Source: Alcanivorax sp. (lineage in GTDB: Bacteria > Pseudomonadota > Gammaproteobacteria > Pseudomonadales > Alcanivoracaceae). Taken from it: a DNA stretch of 16,957 bases. Made by a program: the position numbers and the translations under genes. A model generated the notes under the pieces. The model was not told the origin of the DNA. It did no database searches and saw nothing but the letters and a program-made list of their open reading frames with translations. Below are positions 6,000-13,195 of this stretch, in pieces. Where the stretch lies: NCBI GenBank assembly GCA_007135015.1, contig SLJS01000058.1, positions 1 to 16,957 of the forward strand, written 5' to 3'. The first letter of the stretch is position 1; every line of letters starts with the position of its first letter.

Positions 6000-7169
6000 T
6001 TACCGATTCCGGCCGTAGCGGTCGTGGCTGGAGACCCATTCGTCGGCCACGATGGCAGCGCTCAATGAAAGCTCTCCGCACAGGACCGTGGCGGCGATGA
6101 TCTCCGCCAGCTTGTTCACCTTTCCCTTTCCGTAGCAGCCAAGCACTTCCAGGCATTCGCGCTGGGTGGCCAGGCCCGTTCCACCCCCGTATGTAGCAAC
6201 AATGAGCGACGGAATGGTTACCGAGAAATAATAATCCCCATTGTCGCGCAACTCGCCATAGACATGTCCGGCGGAGGATTCGGCCACGTTGGCAACGTCC
6301 TGGCCGCAGGCGATGAAGATTGCTGTAATTCCGTTGGCGAAGTGCGAGCCGTTGTTGATGGAGCCGGACAAGAGGGCGCCCATGTTGCTCAGCTGGCGCT
6401 GGTAATGCAGCGCCTTGCCACTGGTGTTCATGATCCGGGGAATCAGCTCCCCCGGCAGAGTGATCTCGGCGACGACGCGCTTCCCACGCGTGTGCAGGGT
6501 GTTGAGGTGGGAGTGCTTCTTGTCGGTATCGAGATTTGCCGCCAGCGAAAAATGCCGCAGTCCGGGAACGCCCTGATCAATCAGCCACCGACAGGCTTCC
6601 CGCGTGGCCTTGCTGACCATGTTCTGCCCGGCGGCATCCCCGGTGGTGAAGTTGAAGCGCAGCCAGCGCATATTGCCCTGGGCATACTGCTCGATATCCC
6701 GCAGCCGCCCGCTGGAAGTGGTCGACTCCGCCGCGGCACGGATGCCTTCCATGTTCTCGCGAACCTGTTCGCCAAAGGCCCTTGCGTACCGGGCGTTTTC
6801 GAATACGAATACCGGCGCGCGCTGCATGGCGTCATCAAGCACGGTGGTGACAATGCTTCCCGCTTCCCGCGCCAGGCGCATGCCCCGGTTGTAACTGGCC
6901 ACCAGGGTGCCTTCGGTGGTGGCCAGCGGCACATGAAAGTCGCCCCGCGCATGCTCGCCATCGATCCGGACCGGACCTGCGAAACCCAGGGGCACCTGCG
7001 CCACCCCGGAGAAGTTTTCGATATTGCCCGCCAGGGAAGCCGGATCCAGGGAATACTGGCCGATGTGCGAAAGCGATGCCCCGGTCCGGTCCGTCAGAAA
7101 GACACGGCGCCGCTGCGCCATTTCGCCGGTATGGTCATTGTCCCGGTCACGGGGCAGCCGGCTGTCCAT
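6000..7169 (-). CDS. Class I hydroxymethylglutaryl-CoA reductase
   Basis: 389-residue HMG-CoA reductase, expected to make mevalonate from HMG-CoA using reduced nicotinamide cofactor, probably NADPH as in class I enzymes. Catalytic residues are all recognisable: Glu86 in LATTEGTLVAS (82-92), the DKK lysine (216-218), Asp291 in ACGQDVANV (287-295) and His382 in SSHDRYGRN (380-388). Substrate and cofactor segments ENFSGVAQVPLGFAGP (51-66), GDAAGQNM (177-184) and TIPSLIVATYGGGTGLATQ (318-336) are intact. It has no membrane anchor. A GGAG site eight bases upstream supports the ATG at 7169, although Met17 is an alternative. The gene follows secB by 20 bp and is probably co-transcribed with it. In gammaproteobacteria, where isoprenoids normally come from the MEP route, this enzyme is uncommon, so horizontal acquisition is possible. 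No other mevalonate gene is present in the window. Confidence 0.95.
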   Translation of the reverse strand: MDSRLPRDRDNDHTGEMAQRRRVFLTDRTGASLSHIGQYSLDPASLAGNIENFSGVAQVPLGFAGPVRIDGEHARGDFHVPLATTEGTLVASYNRGMRLAREAGSIVTTVLDDAMQRAPVFVFENARYARAFGEQVRENMEGIRAAAESTTSSGRLRDIEQYAQGNMRWLRFNFTTGDAAGQNMVSKATREACRWLIDQGVPGLRHFSLAANLDTDKKHSHLNTLHTRGKRVVAEITLPGELIPRIMNTSGKALHYQRQLSNMGALLSGSINNGSHFANGITAIFIACGQDVANVAESSAGHVYGELRDNGDYYFSVTIPSLIVATYGGGTGLATQRECLEVLGCYGKGKVNKLAEIIAATVLCGELSLSAAIVADEWVSSHDRYGRNR

Positions 7170-7189
7170 GACTCGCTCCGCCCCCAGCC

Positions 7190-7675
7190 CTAGTGGGCGC
7201 CGCCGACACCCTGCTCACCGCCTTCCTGCTGCTTCTCGGCACGACGCCGACGGGCCTCCTGGTAGAGCGCCTCGAAGTTCATCGGCTGCAGGAGCAGCTG
7301 CGGGAAACTTCCCCGGTTGACCAGGTCCGAAACCGTCTCGCGGGCATAGGGGAACAGGGTCTGAGGGCAGTGCGAACCCAGCAGCCGCTCCAGCTCGTCG
7401 CCCTCGATGCCGGTAATGGAGAAGATGCCCGCCTGCTTGACCTCCACGAGATAGACGGTGGTTTCCTCTTCGGAGGCCGTAATCGTCAGCGTCAGCACCA
7501 CCTCGTACTGGTCGCTCTCCTCGTTGATACGGCGGGCCTCGGAATTGAGCTGCACATTCACATGCGGATTGATCTGCTTGCGAAAGATGTCCGGGGCGCC
7601 GGGAACCTCGAAGGAAATATCCCGGGCATAGATACGCTGCAGCTGAAAGGTGCGCTTGGTTTCTTCCTCACTCAT
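7190..7675 (-). CDS. secB: Protein-export chaperone SecB
   Basis: Cytoplasmic tetrameric chaperone that keeps preproteins unfolded and hands them to SecA. At 161 residues it is close to the 155 of E. coli. Family features are the FQLQRIYARDISFEVPGAPDIF block (11-32), the beta-rich core with YEVVLTLTITA and VYLVEVKQAGIFSI, and the acidic GDELERLLG segment implicated in SecA contact, followed by CPQTLFPYARETVSDLVNRGSFPQL. The C-terminal tail is Arg/Glu/Gly-rich. A strong ribosome site AGGAG lies six bases upstream, separated by an A-run. It sits between yibN (upstream, 90 bp gap) and the HMG-CoA reductase gene (downstream, 20 bp). In E. coli grxC lies between yibN and secB; here no glutaredoxin gene fits in the gap. 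Confidence 0.98.
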   Translation of the reverse strand: MSEEETKRTFQLQRIYARDISFEVPGAPDIFRKQINPHVNVQLNSEARRINEESDQYEVVLTLTITASEEETTVYLVEVKQAGIFSITGIEGDELERLLGSHCPQTLFPYARETVSDLVNRGSFPQLLLQPMNFEALYQEARRRRAEKQQEGGEQGVGGAH

Positions 7676-7765
7676 TTTTTTCTCCTGATGAAAATCGGTG
7701 CGGTCCGCGGGCCGGCGCCCGCCGCCGCGGCGCGAAACTGCGTCTCCCGCAGGGTACTCTCCCTG

Positions 7766-8182
7766 TCAGGAACGGGCCACCGGCAGGGTCTCCGCCCGCC
7801 AGGACTGTATTCCCCCGCGCAGGCGCCAGAGGTTCTCGAAGCCCTGCTGACGCAGCTGGCGCCCGGCGGCGGAGGAATGATTGCCCAGATTGCAGGCCAT
7901 GACCAGCGGCCGATCCCCGTACTCCCTGAGCTCGCCAAGGTGCTCCGAAAGCCTGGAGTAGGGAATATTGACACTGCCCGGGATATGGCCCTGACGGAAC
8001 TCGTCCTCCGGCCGTACATCCACCACCACGGCATCTTCGCGGTTGACCTTGTTGGTCACCTCCTGCGGACTCAGCGCGCGGCCTCCCCGGCGGGACTCGT
8101 GCATGAAGAACACCGCCCAGAGAATGAAGAAGGCGGAGACCAGCAGATAGTGTTCAACGATGAATCCGAGAAGGCGTTCCAT
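7766..8182 (-). CDS. yibN: Membrane-anchored rhodanese-like protein YibN
   Basis: 138-residue protein with one N-terminal membrane helix (about 8-27, HYLLVSAFFILWAVFF) and a cytoplasmic-facing single rhodanese domain. Rhodanese features are the VVVDVRPEDEFRQGHIPGSVNIPY segment (52-75) and the active-site loop CNLGNHS (97-103), with the sulfur-accepting Cys97 present. YibN-type proteins are linked with the membrane and the Sec machinery, but their physiological sulfur substrate is not established. The start at 8182 gives the standard family N-terminus MERLLGF; the open frame further upstream overlaps the divergent envC start and lacks support. It is the first gene of the yibN-secB-HMG-CoA reductase group. 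A promoter (TTCCCA, 17 bases, TATACT) lies at 8216-8244. Confidence 0.92.
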   Translation of the reverse strand: MERLLGFIVEHYLLVSAFFILWAVFFMHESRRGGRALSPQEVTNKVNREDAVVVDVRPEDEFRQGHIPGSVNIPYSRLSEHLGELREYGDRPLVMACNLGNHSSAAGRQLRQQGFENLWRLRGGIQSWRAETLPVARS

Positions 8183-8215
8183 GGGATGTCCGGACCGGCT
8201 GAGAATCGGTGGCCA

Positions 8216-8244
8216 AGTATAGGCAACGGCCGCGCTCATGGGAA
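8216..8244 (-). promoter_or_regulatory. Putative sigma70 promoter for yibN-secB operon
   Basis: On the minus strand, TTCCCA (8244-8239) is followed after exactly 17 bases by TATACT (8221-8216). The -35 matches the consensus at four of six positions and the -10 at five of six. The start would be near 8209, leaving a leader of about 27 bases before the yibN ATG at 8182. Confidence 0.5.
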
Positions 8245-8308
8245 ACCCCGCCGACGGTTGCCCCGGTGCGTGCCCGCGCACGGGAAGCGGCCGGCACCGG
8301 ATGATACA

Positions 8309-8336
8309 GTACGCCCTGTCACCACAGGGTACGCCC
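8309..8336 (+). promoter_or_regulatory. Small hairpin and direct repeat covering the envC ribosome site
   Basis: CCCTGT (8314-8319) pairs with ACAGGG (8324-8329) across a four-base loop. The AGGG in the second arm is the best available Shine-Dalgarno sequence for the envC ATG at 8341, although its spacing of 11 bases is long. GTACGCCC occurs twice (8309-8316 and 8329-8336), 20 bases apart, framing the hairpin. Either feature could affect envC expression, by occlusion of the ribosome site or as a two-site operator. Confidence 0.35.
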
Positions 8337-8340
8337 GGAT

Positions 8341-9492
8341 ATGAAGCGAGCATTCCTTTCTGCCGTGCTGCTGATCAGCCTGCCCGCCGCAGGCGAGCAG
8401 GTCTCGCCGGAGCAACTCGATGCGCTGCGCGAGCGCATCAGCACACTGGAGCAGGCACTGAGCGAGGACCTGGAGAGCCGGGACCGACTGCAGTCCGAGC
8501 TGCGGCGCACCGAGGTCCGCATCAGCGACCTCGCGTCCGAGGCCCGTGAACTACTGGCTCGCCGCGAACGGGCCCGTGAACAGCTCGAAGCGCTGGAAAC
8601 CGAACAGGAACGGCTGGCCGAGGAACAGGGCACCCAGATCGACTGGCTCAGGCGCACCATCCGGGCCAGCTTCATGAGCGGCCGTGAGCCCCTGGCCAAA
8701 TTGCTGCTCAGCCAGGAGGAACCCGACCGGGTGGCGCGCCTGCTGCGTTACCAGGAATACTTTCAGCGCGCCCGTCACGAGCGGCTGGAGGACATTCGCG
8801 AGGATCTGCAGCACCTGCACCGGGTGAGCCTGGAGGTCCGGGACGCGCGCGAGGAACTGGCCCGGCGCCACAATGCCGTGGCCGAGCGCCAGCGCCAGCT
8901 CGAGCAGGCGGGCAGGGAACGGGAGGAGGCGCTGGCCCGGGTGACACGCCGGCTCGGCGACCGCGAGGAGCGCCTGCGGCAGATGCGTGAGAACGAGGCC
9001 AGACTGCAGCAGCTGCTCGAGGATATGGATGAAGCGCTGGCGGATATTCCCGACGACCCCACGGGCAAGGCCTTCTCCGAGATGGCCGGAGAGCTCCCCT
9101 GGCCGGTATCCGGCGAGCGCAAGGTCGAATTCGGCAGCCGCCGGGAAGGCAGTGTGCGCTGGAACGGCGTGCTGCTGGAAGCGGACACGGGCGCGCCGGT
9201 GCAGGTGGTGCACTCCGGCCGGGTGGTGTTCGCGGACTGGCTGCGCGGCTACGGGTTGATGATCATAGTGGACCATGGCGACCGGTTCTTTACCATGTAC
9301 GGGCACAACCGCAGCCTGCTGCGGGACGTGGGCGACTGGGTGCAGACCGGTGATGTGCTTGCGCTGGCGGGCAACTCCGGGGGCATGGACACCTCAGGTG
9401 TCTATTTCGAGATCCGGCGCGACGGCCAGCCGCAGGACCCCGACGGCTGGTGCAGCCGCCATGCTACAATGCCCTCGCTTGCGGGAAACTGA
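8341..9492 (+). CDS. envC: Murein hydrolase activator EnvC (coiled coil plus degenerate LytM domain)
   Basis: Periplasmic divisome-associated protein that activates the septal amidases AmiA and AmiB. The 383 residues comprise a short signal peptide (about 1-18, ending near AAG), a long charged coiled coil (about 20-235, rich in Glu, Arg and Leu heptads) and a C-terminal LytM/M23 domain (about 247-370). The LytM zinc ligands are missing: the usual His-x3-Asp region reads VRWNGVLLEA, and the usual HxH reads YFEIRR. This loss is characteristic of amidase activators rather than active endopeptidases. It begins the envC-ctpA-yibQ gene group, transcribed away from yibN. In many gammaproteobacteria a phosphoglycerate mutase gene precedes envC; here it is absent. 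E. coli EnvC is slightly longer (about 419). Confidence 0.95.
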   Translation: MKRAFLSAVLLISLPAAGEQVSPEQLDALRERISTLEQALSEDLESRDRLQSELRRTEVRISDLASEARELLARRERAREQLEALETEQERLAEEQGTQIDWLRRTIRASFMSGREPLAKLLLSQEEPDRVARLLRYQEYFQRARHERLEDIREDLQHLHRVSLEVRDAREELARRHNAVAERQRQLEQAGREREEALARVTRRLGDREERLRQMRENEARLQQLLEDMDEALADIPDDPTGKAFSEMAGELPWPVSGERKVEFGSRREGSVRWNGVLLEADTGAPVQVVHSGRVVFADWLRGYGLMIIVDHGDRFFTMYGHNRSLLRDVGDWVQTGDVLALAGNSGGMDTSGVYFEIRRDGQPQDPDGWCSRHATMPSLAGN

Positions 9493-9553
9493 ACAAGGCC
9501 GCCACGGAAGACCGCCAGGCGGTGCGCCCCGGCACGACAAGAGAGACCGATAC

Positions 9554-10843
9554 ATGAAACTGCTGTTCCTTCCCCTGCTGCTGTTGCTGCTCGGCGCCAC
9601 GACACCGCTCAGGGCGGACGCGCCCGCGATGGAACTCCCCGCCGGACCGGAAGGCGATGTCCCCATCGAACAGCTGCGCCTCTTTGCTGAGGTCATGGAG
9701 CGCATCCGCGCGGCCTATGTGGAAGACGTGGATGATGCCACCCTGCTGGAAGCGGCCATCCGCGGAATGCTCCATGAACTGGACCCCCATTCCGCCTACC
9801 TGAGCCCGGAAGAGTTTGAGGATCTTCAGGTTTCCACGCGGGGCGAATTCGGTGGCGTCGGCATTGAAGTCACCATGGAAGACGGCCTGCTGAAGGTGGT
9901 GGCCCCGATCGACGACACGCCCGCCAGCAGGGCGGGAATGCGAGCCGGCGACCTGATTCTCCGAATCGATGATGAACTGGTCCGGGGCATGACCATGCAG
10001 GAGGCCGTGGGCAGCCTGCGGGGCGAGCGGGGCACGGAGGTTGAGCTGCAGGTGCTGCGCGAAGGGGCCGAAACGCCGAAAACCATTTCCCTGACTCGGG
10101 ACCGGATCGAGATCCGCAGTGTTCGCAGCGACATGCCCGAACCCGGGCTGGGATATCTGCGCATCAGCCAGTTCCAGCGCGGCACCGGCGAGGAACTCAA
10201 AAGGCACCTGGCGGAATTGCAGGACCGGGGCGAACTACGGGGCCTGGTGCTGGATCTGCGCAACAATCCCGGCGGTACCCTGGAAGGCGCGGTGGACGTC
10301 GCGGAGCTGTTCCTCGACGGCGAACTGGTTGTCTACACCCAGGGGCGCGACGAGGGCTCCCGCGTGAACTATGACGCCTCACCCGGCAGGCAGGCCCCGG
10401 ATATCCCGCTGGTGGTGCTGGTCAACAGCGGCTCCGCCTCCGCCTCGGAAATCGTCGCCGGCGCCCTCCAGGACCAGGGCGCGGCGATCATCATGGGCCG
10501 GCCCACCTTCGGCAAGGGCTCCGTGCAGACGGTTCTGCCGTTGCACCGGGAACGGGCGCTGAAGCTGACCACCGCCCGCTATTACACACCGTCCGGCCGA
10601 TCCATCCAGGCCGAGGGCATCCGCCCCGATATCACCGTGGACGTGGCCCGCGTCGAGCTGGAACCACAGGCAAGGCAGCGTCGCGAGGCGGATCTGCCCC
10701 GGCATCTGCGAGGCGAACACCCTGCTCCGCCGGAAGCGGAAGACAAGGAGGTGCCTGAGTCACTGGCGGGCGAGGACTATATGCTGTACCAGGCCCTGTC
10801 CGTGCTCAAGGGGATCGATCTGTCACGGAGGAGCCGGCCCTGA
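9554..10843 (+). CDS. ctpA: S41-family C-terminal processing peptidase (CtpA-like)
   Basis: Exported serine protease of 429 residues that cleaves periplasmic proteins at or near their C-termini; relatives control peptidoglycan hydrolases. A signal peptide occupies about 1-21 (MKLLFLPLLLLLLGATTPLRA). The PDZ domain is about 95-180 and includes EFGGVGIEVTMEDGLLKVV. The protease core contains LVLDLRNNPGG (231-241), the catalytic serine Ser296 in NSGSASASE (291-299) and the catalytic Lys321 in FGKGSV, followed by YTPSGRSIQAEGIRPD. The start is the ATG at 9554, where the signal peptide begins, 61 bp after envC; the frame is open further upstream inside envC but in a shadow frame. Its TGA overlaps the ATG of yibQ by one base, so the two are translationally coupled. 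Confidence 0.95.
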   Translation: MKLLFLPLLLLLLGATTPLRADAPAMELPAGPEGDVPIEQLRLFAEVMERIRAAYVEDVDDATLLEAAIRGMLHELDPHSAYLSPEEFEDLQVSTRGEFGGVGIEVTMEDGLLKVVAPIDDTPASRAGMRAGDLILRIDDELVRGMTMQEAVGSLRGERGTEVELQVLREGAETPKTISLTRDRIEIRSVRSDMPEPGLGYLRISQFQRGTGEELKRHLAELQDRGELRGLVLDLRNNPGGTLEGAVDVAELFLDGELVVYTQGRDEGSRVNYDASPGRQAPDIPLVVLVNSGSASASEIVAGALQDQGAAIIMGRPTFGKGSVQTVLPLHRERALKLTTARYYTPSGRSIQAEGIRPDITVDVARVELEPQARQRREADLPRHLRGEHPAPPEAEDKEVPESLAGEDYMLYQALSVLKGIDLSRRSRP

Positions 10844-11625
10844 TGCGTCTGCTGGCGCTGCTGCTGGTTGCGCTGCTTTCCCGTACGGCCGGCGCCGAGC
10901 CGGCCATTGCCATTATCATGGATGACCTGGGCTACAGCCGGGAAAACGGTGAACGGGCCCTGAACCTTCCCGTCGAGGTCACTGCGGCGGTCATTCCGAA
11001 GGCCCCGCACGGGCCGCTGCTGGCGCAGAAGGCCGCCGAAGCCGGCCGCGAGGTCATTATCCATCTGCCGATGACGGCCGCCGCCTGGAAGGGCCTGGAT
11101 GCGGGCGGCATCCATGACGGAATGCGTCCGGAAGAAATCGGCCGGGTGATCCGGGATGCCTTCGAGCGCATTCCCCAGGCCCGGGGCCTGAACAACCATA
11201 TGGGCAGCCGCTTTACGGCCAACGACGAGGCCATGCACTGGGTCATGCACGAACTGGCCGCCCACGGGGCCTTCTTCGTGGACAGCCTCACCACCCCCGA
11301 CTCCGTGGGCACGAAAATGGCCGCCCGCCACGACCTGCCCTTCGCCCGCCGGGACGTGTTCCTGGACAACGAGCGCGGGCTGCTCGACATCAACACCCAG
11401 TTCAACAAGCTGATTCGCCTTGCCCGACGGCGCGGTCATGCCATCGGCATCGCCCATCCCTACCCGGAAACGCTGGAGTACCTGGAGCAGGCGTTACCGC
11501 TGCTGGCAGAAGCCGGCGTGGAAGTGGTATCCGTCTCCAGCCTGCTGTCGAAGCCGGACCCGGATCAGCCCGAAGGCGCCGGGGGCGCGCGGCAGGCCGG
11601 GCAAGCGGTGGAGAATTTTGACTGA
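10843..11625 (+). CDS. yibQ: Divergent polysaccharide deacetylase family protein (YibQ)
   Basis: 260-residue exported protein of the YibQ family, which has a polysaccharide-deacetylase-like fold of unproven activity. The first 18 residues form a signal peptide ending in AGA. Family motifs are AIAIIMDDLGYS (21-32), REVIIHLPMTA (69-79), RGLNNHMGSRFTAND (114-128), FFVDSLTTPDSVG and the HPYPETLEYLEQ block near residue 213. The paired acidic residues and histidines are those expected for metal binding in the fold. It is coupled to ctpA through a TGATG overlap and ends the envC-ctpA-yibQ group, which points to a role in peptidoglycan or septal remodelling. The C-terminal 30 residues are Pro/Gly/Ala-rich and probably disordered. 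Confidence 0.93.
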   Translation: MRLLALLLVALLSRTAGAEPAIAIIMDDLGYSRENGERALNLPVEVTAAVIPKAPHGPLLAQKAAEAGREVIIHLPMTAAAWKGLDAGGIHDGMRPEEIGRVIRDAFERIPQARGLNNHMGSRFTANDEAMHWVMHELAAHGAFFVDSLTTPDSVGTKMAARHDLPFARRDVFLDNERGLLDINTQFNKLIRLARRRGHAIGIAHPYPETLEYLEQALPLLAEAGVEVVSVSSLLSKPDPDQPEGAGGARQAGQAVENFD

Positions 11626-11706
11626 TTCGGCGGTTTCCCGTCAGAATCAGTACCCGGTCACAAACAGAGCACGGCCGATTTCTGCTACCCTTGGCGCTGC
11701 CGCGCG

Positions 11707-11746
11707 GGCGGGACAGGAACGAGAAAGTCGGAAGGAGTGTCCCGCC
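11707..11746. repeat. 9-bp perfect inverted repeat upstream of the lipoprotein gene
   Basis: GGCGGGACA (11707-11715) pairs with TGTCCCGCC (11738-11746) across 22 bases of purine-rich sequence. It lies about 90 bases before the lipoprotein ATG in a 208-bp spacer. No T-run follows, so a rho-independent terminator for yibQ is unlikely; an operator or leader hairpin is possible. A weaker 7-bp pair (11622-11628 with 11644-11650) spans the yibQ stop. Confidence 0.4.
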
Positions 11747-11820
11747 GTGTGCCGGAACGTGACGGGTGCACGGGCCAAGCCGCCCCGCACCGATAGCTGT
11801 AACGGCCTAACCCATCAACA

Positions 11821-11836
11821 AGGAGTCTCGATCATG
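11821..11836 (+). promoter_or_regulatory. Strong ribosome binding site of the small lipoprotein
   Basis: AGGAG at 11821-11825 is eight bases before the ATG at 11834. It selects this start over the long open frame that runs in from 11420, which is a shadow of yibQ. Strong translation would fit an abundant structural lipoprotein. Confidence 0.75.
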
Positions 11837-12076
11837 TCCAATCTGCGCCATTTGCTGCTCCCCGGGGCACTTGCCTTCACGCTTGGCCTTGCCGGATGCC
11901 AGACCACCCCGGGCGACGAGGCCGAAGGTCAGGCCGACCCGCGGACCGCGGACCGTGCCGAAGCGGCGGCGGATCGTGCCGAAGCGGCCGCTGACCGGGC
12001 TGAAGCCGCTGCCCGCGACGTTGAGAATGCCGTGGAGCGTGTCGAGCGCAAGCTTGACGAGGTTTCCTACAAGTAA
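11834..12076 (+). CDS. Lpp/OprI-like alanine-zipper outer-membrane lipoprotein
   Basis: 80-residue lipoprotein. The signal peptide ends in a lipobox LAGC with the lipidated Cys22; residue +2 is Gln, so sorting to the outer membrane is expected. After a short linker, a heptad coiled coil runs from about 40 to 78 as ADRAEAA repeated three times, then ARDVENA, VERVERK and LDEVSYK. Alanine at core positions matches the alanine-zipper pattern of OprI and Lpp. The C-terminal residue is lysine, as in Lpp and OprI, where that lysine can be joined to peptidoglycan. The three heptads are also nearly exact 21-base DNA repeats (about 11948-12010). The gene faces an L,D-transpeptidase gene and overlaps its 3' end by ten bases. 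Family membership is inferred from architecture rather than from detailed identity. Confidence 0.85.
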   Translation: MSNLRHLLLPGALAFTLGLAGCQTTPGDEAEGQADPRTADRAEAAADRAEAAADRAEAAARDVENAVERVERKLDEVSYK

Positions 12077-13086
12077 AGGGCCTCTTCCGCTGTGAACGGC
12101 TCCTCCGGGAGTCGTTCATGCGGCGCGGGCAACAGGCGGACCATGCTTCCCCGGGGACTGGCCAGGGCCTCTCCTATGGCGTCCCAGTCCAGTTCCTCCG
12201 CCCGCTTGCCCGCCGCGGAAATGATTTGCTCGATCGCCCCCGTGCGCTCCGGGGGCGCATCGTCCACCGGGTTGCCCCGCTCGTCCAGGGCAGACCACTC
12301 GGGACTGAAACTCCCGTATAGCGCCCCGCGCCGCCAGCCCAGCCGTACCGGCTGATGGACCACCCGCACCGGCGTGCCCTCCTCCACCAGGTCGAAGAGC
12401 TCCTCCACATCCCGATTGTACAGACGCAGACAGCCGTGGCTGGCCCGCTCGCCGATGGTGAACGCCAGATTGGTACCGTGAATCACATAATGCTGCCAGC
12501 CCAGGTTCAGCGCCCGGGTTCCCAGTGGATTGGCCGGCCCCGGCGCGATGGCAGCGGGCAGATCCTCGTGTTTCTCGCGCACCGACGGCGGCGGCACCCA
12601 GACCGGATTCTCGCGGCGGGCCACGATCCGGGTCTCGCCGAGCGGGGTATCATGCCCCTCGCGACCGATACTCACCGGCCAGGTCAGGACCTGGCCCTCT
12701 TCTTCCGGGAAATAGTACAGGCGCCGCTCGGCCAGATTGATCACGATCCCCTCGCGTGGCGCATCCGGCAGGACGTGAACGGTGGGCAGCACCAGTTCCC
12801 GACCCTCTTCCGGCATCCAGGGATCCAGGCCGGGGTTGGCCGCGGCCAGTTCCCGGTAGCCCAGACCATGCTCGCGGGCGATGCGGAACATGGACTTCTC
12901 GCCACTGGTGACATGGCGGCCCGGCGCACCGATTACCGCGGTGTCCGGGCCCAGCGGATAGCCGATGCTGCGCTGCTGCGACGGCTCGCCGGCCACTGCG
13001 CCGGCCACTGAAAGGGACGCCGCCGCCAGAACCAGTGCCGTTACGACAAGAGCAAGTGTTTCGGAAAAGGACCGAAGATTCATCAT
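12067..13086 (-). CDS. L,D-transpeptidase of the YkuD family (ErfK/YbiS/YcfS-like)
   Basis: 339-residue exported enzyme. A signal peptide covers about 1-33. A LysM-like peptidoglycan-binding region follows (about 65-101, SMFRIAREHGLGYRELAAANPG). The YkuD catalytic domain spans about 113-245, with VINLAERRLYYF at its start, His203 in YVIHGT and the nucleophile Cys219 in SHGCLRLYNRD. The roughly 95 C-terminal residues form an extra domain, as in ErfK/YbiS/YcfS, the enzymes that attach Braun lipoprotein to peptidoglycan. The neighbouring convergent gene encodes an Lpp-like lipoprotein ending in lysine, which supports that role over 3-3 crosslinking. The start could be Met1 or Met2. TATAAC lies nine bases before the ATG, with CTGCCA 16 bases further upstream as a possible -35. 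No clear ribosome site is near the ATG. Confidence 0.93.
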   Translation of the reverse strand: MMNLRSFSETLALVVTALVLAAASLSVAGAVAGEPSQQRSIGYPLGPDTAVIGAPGRHVTSGEKSMFRIAREHGLGYRELAAANPGLDPWMPEEGRELVLPTVHVLPDAPREGIVINLAERRLYYFPEEEGQVLTWPVSIGREGHDTPLGETRIVARRENPVWVPPPSVREKHEDLPAAIAPGPANPLGTRALNLGWQHYVIHGTNLAFTIGERASHGCLRLYNRDVEELFDLVEEGTPVRVVHQPVRLGWRRGALYGSFSPEWSALDERGNPVDDAPPERTGAIEQIISAAGKRAEELDWDAIGEALASPRGSMVRLLPAPHERLPEEPFTAEEALYL

Positions 13087-13089
13087 TGC

Positions 13090-13124
13090 AGCCGGTTATA
13101 CGCCATCCTGTTCTCGTGGCAGGC
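13090..13124 (-). promoter_or_regulatory. Putative promoter of the L,D-transpeptidase gene
   Basis: On the minus strand CTGCCA, 16 bases, TATAAC, then nine bases and the ATG at 13086. The -10 matches five of six consensus positions. The implied leader is very short, which fits the absence of a normally spaced Shine-Dalgarno sequence. Confidence 0.35.
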
Positions 13125-13195
13125 TCCAGGAACGCAGCCTGCCAGAATACAGGCAACAACCGCCCGAATACAGTTCCCGACCACCGGGGTTCCAG

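Noticed and set aside
7193..8344. 383-codon plus-strand open frame across secB and yibN
   Set aside because: It is antisense to two well-recognised genes and to their promoter, with no domain of its own.
9512..9524. Palindrome ACCGCCAGGCGGT between envC and ctpA
   Set aside because: The one-base loop cannot form a normal hairpin and it may be chance in GC-rich sequence; no T-run or known operator match.
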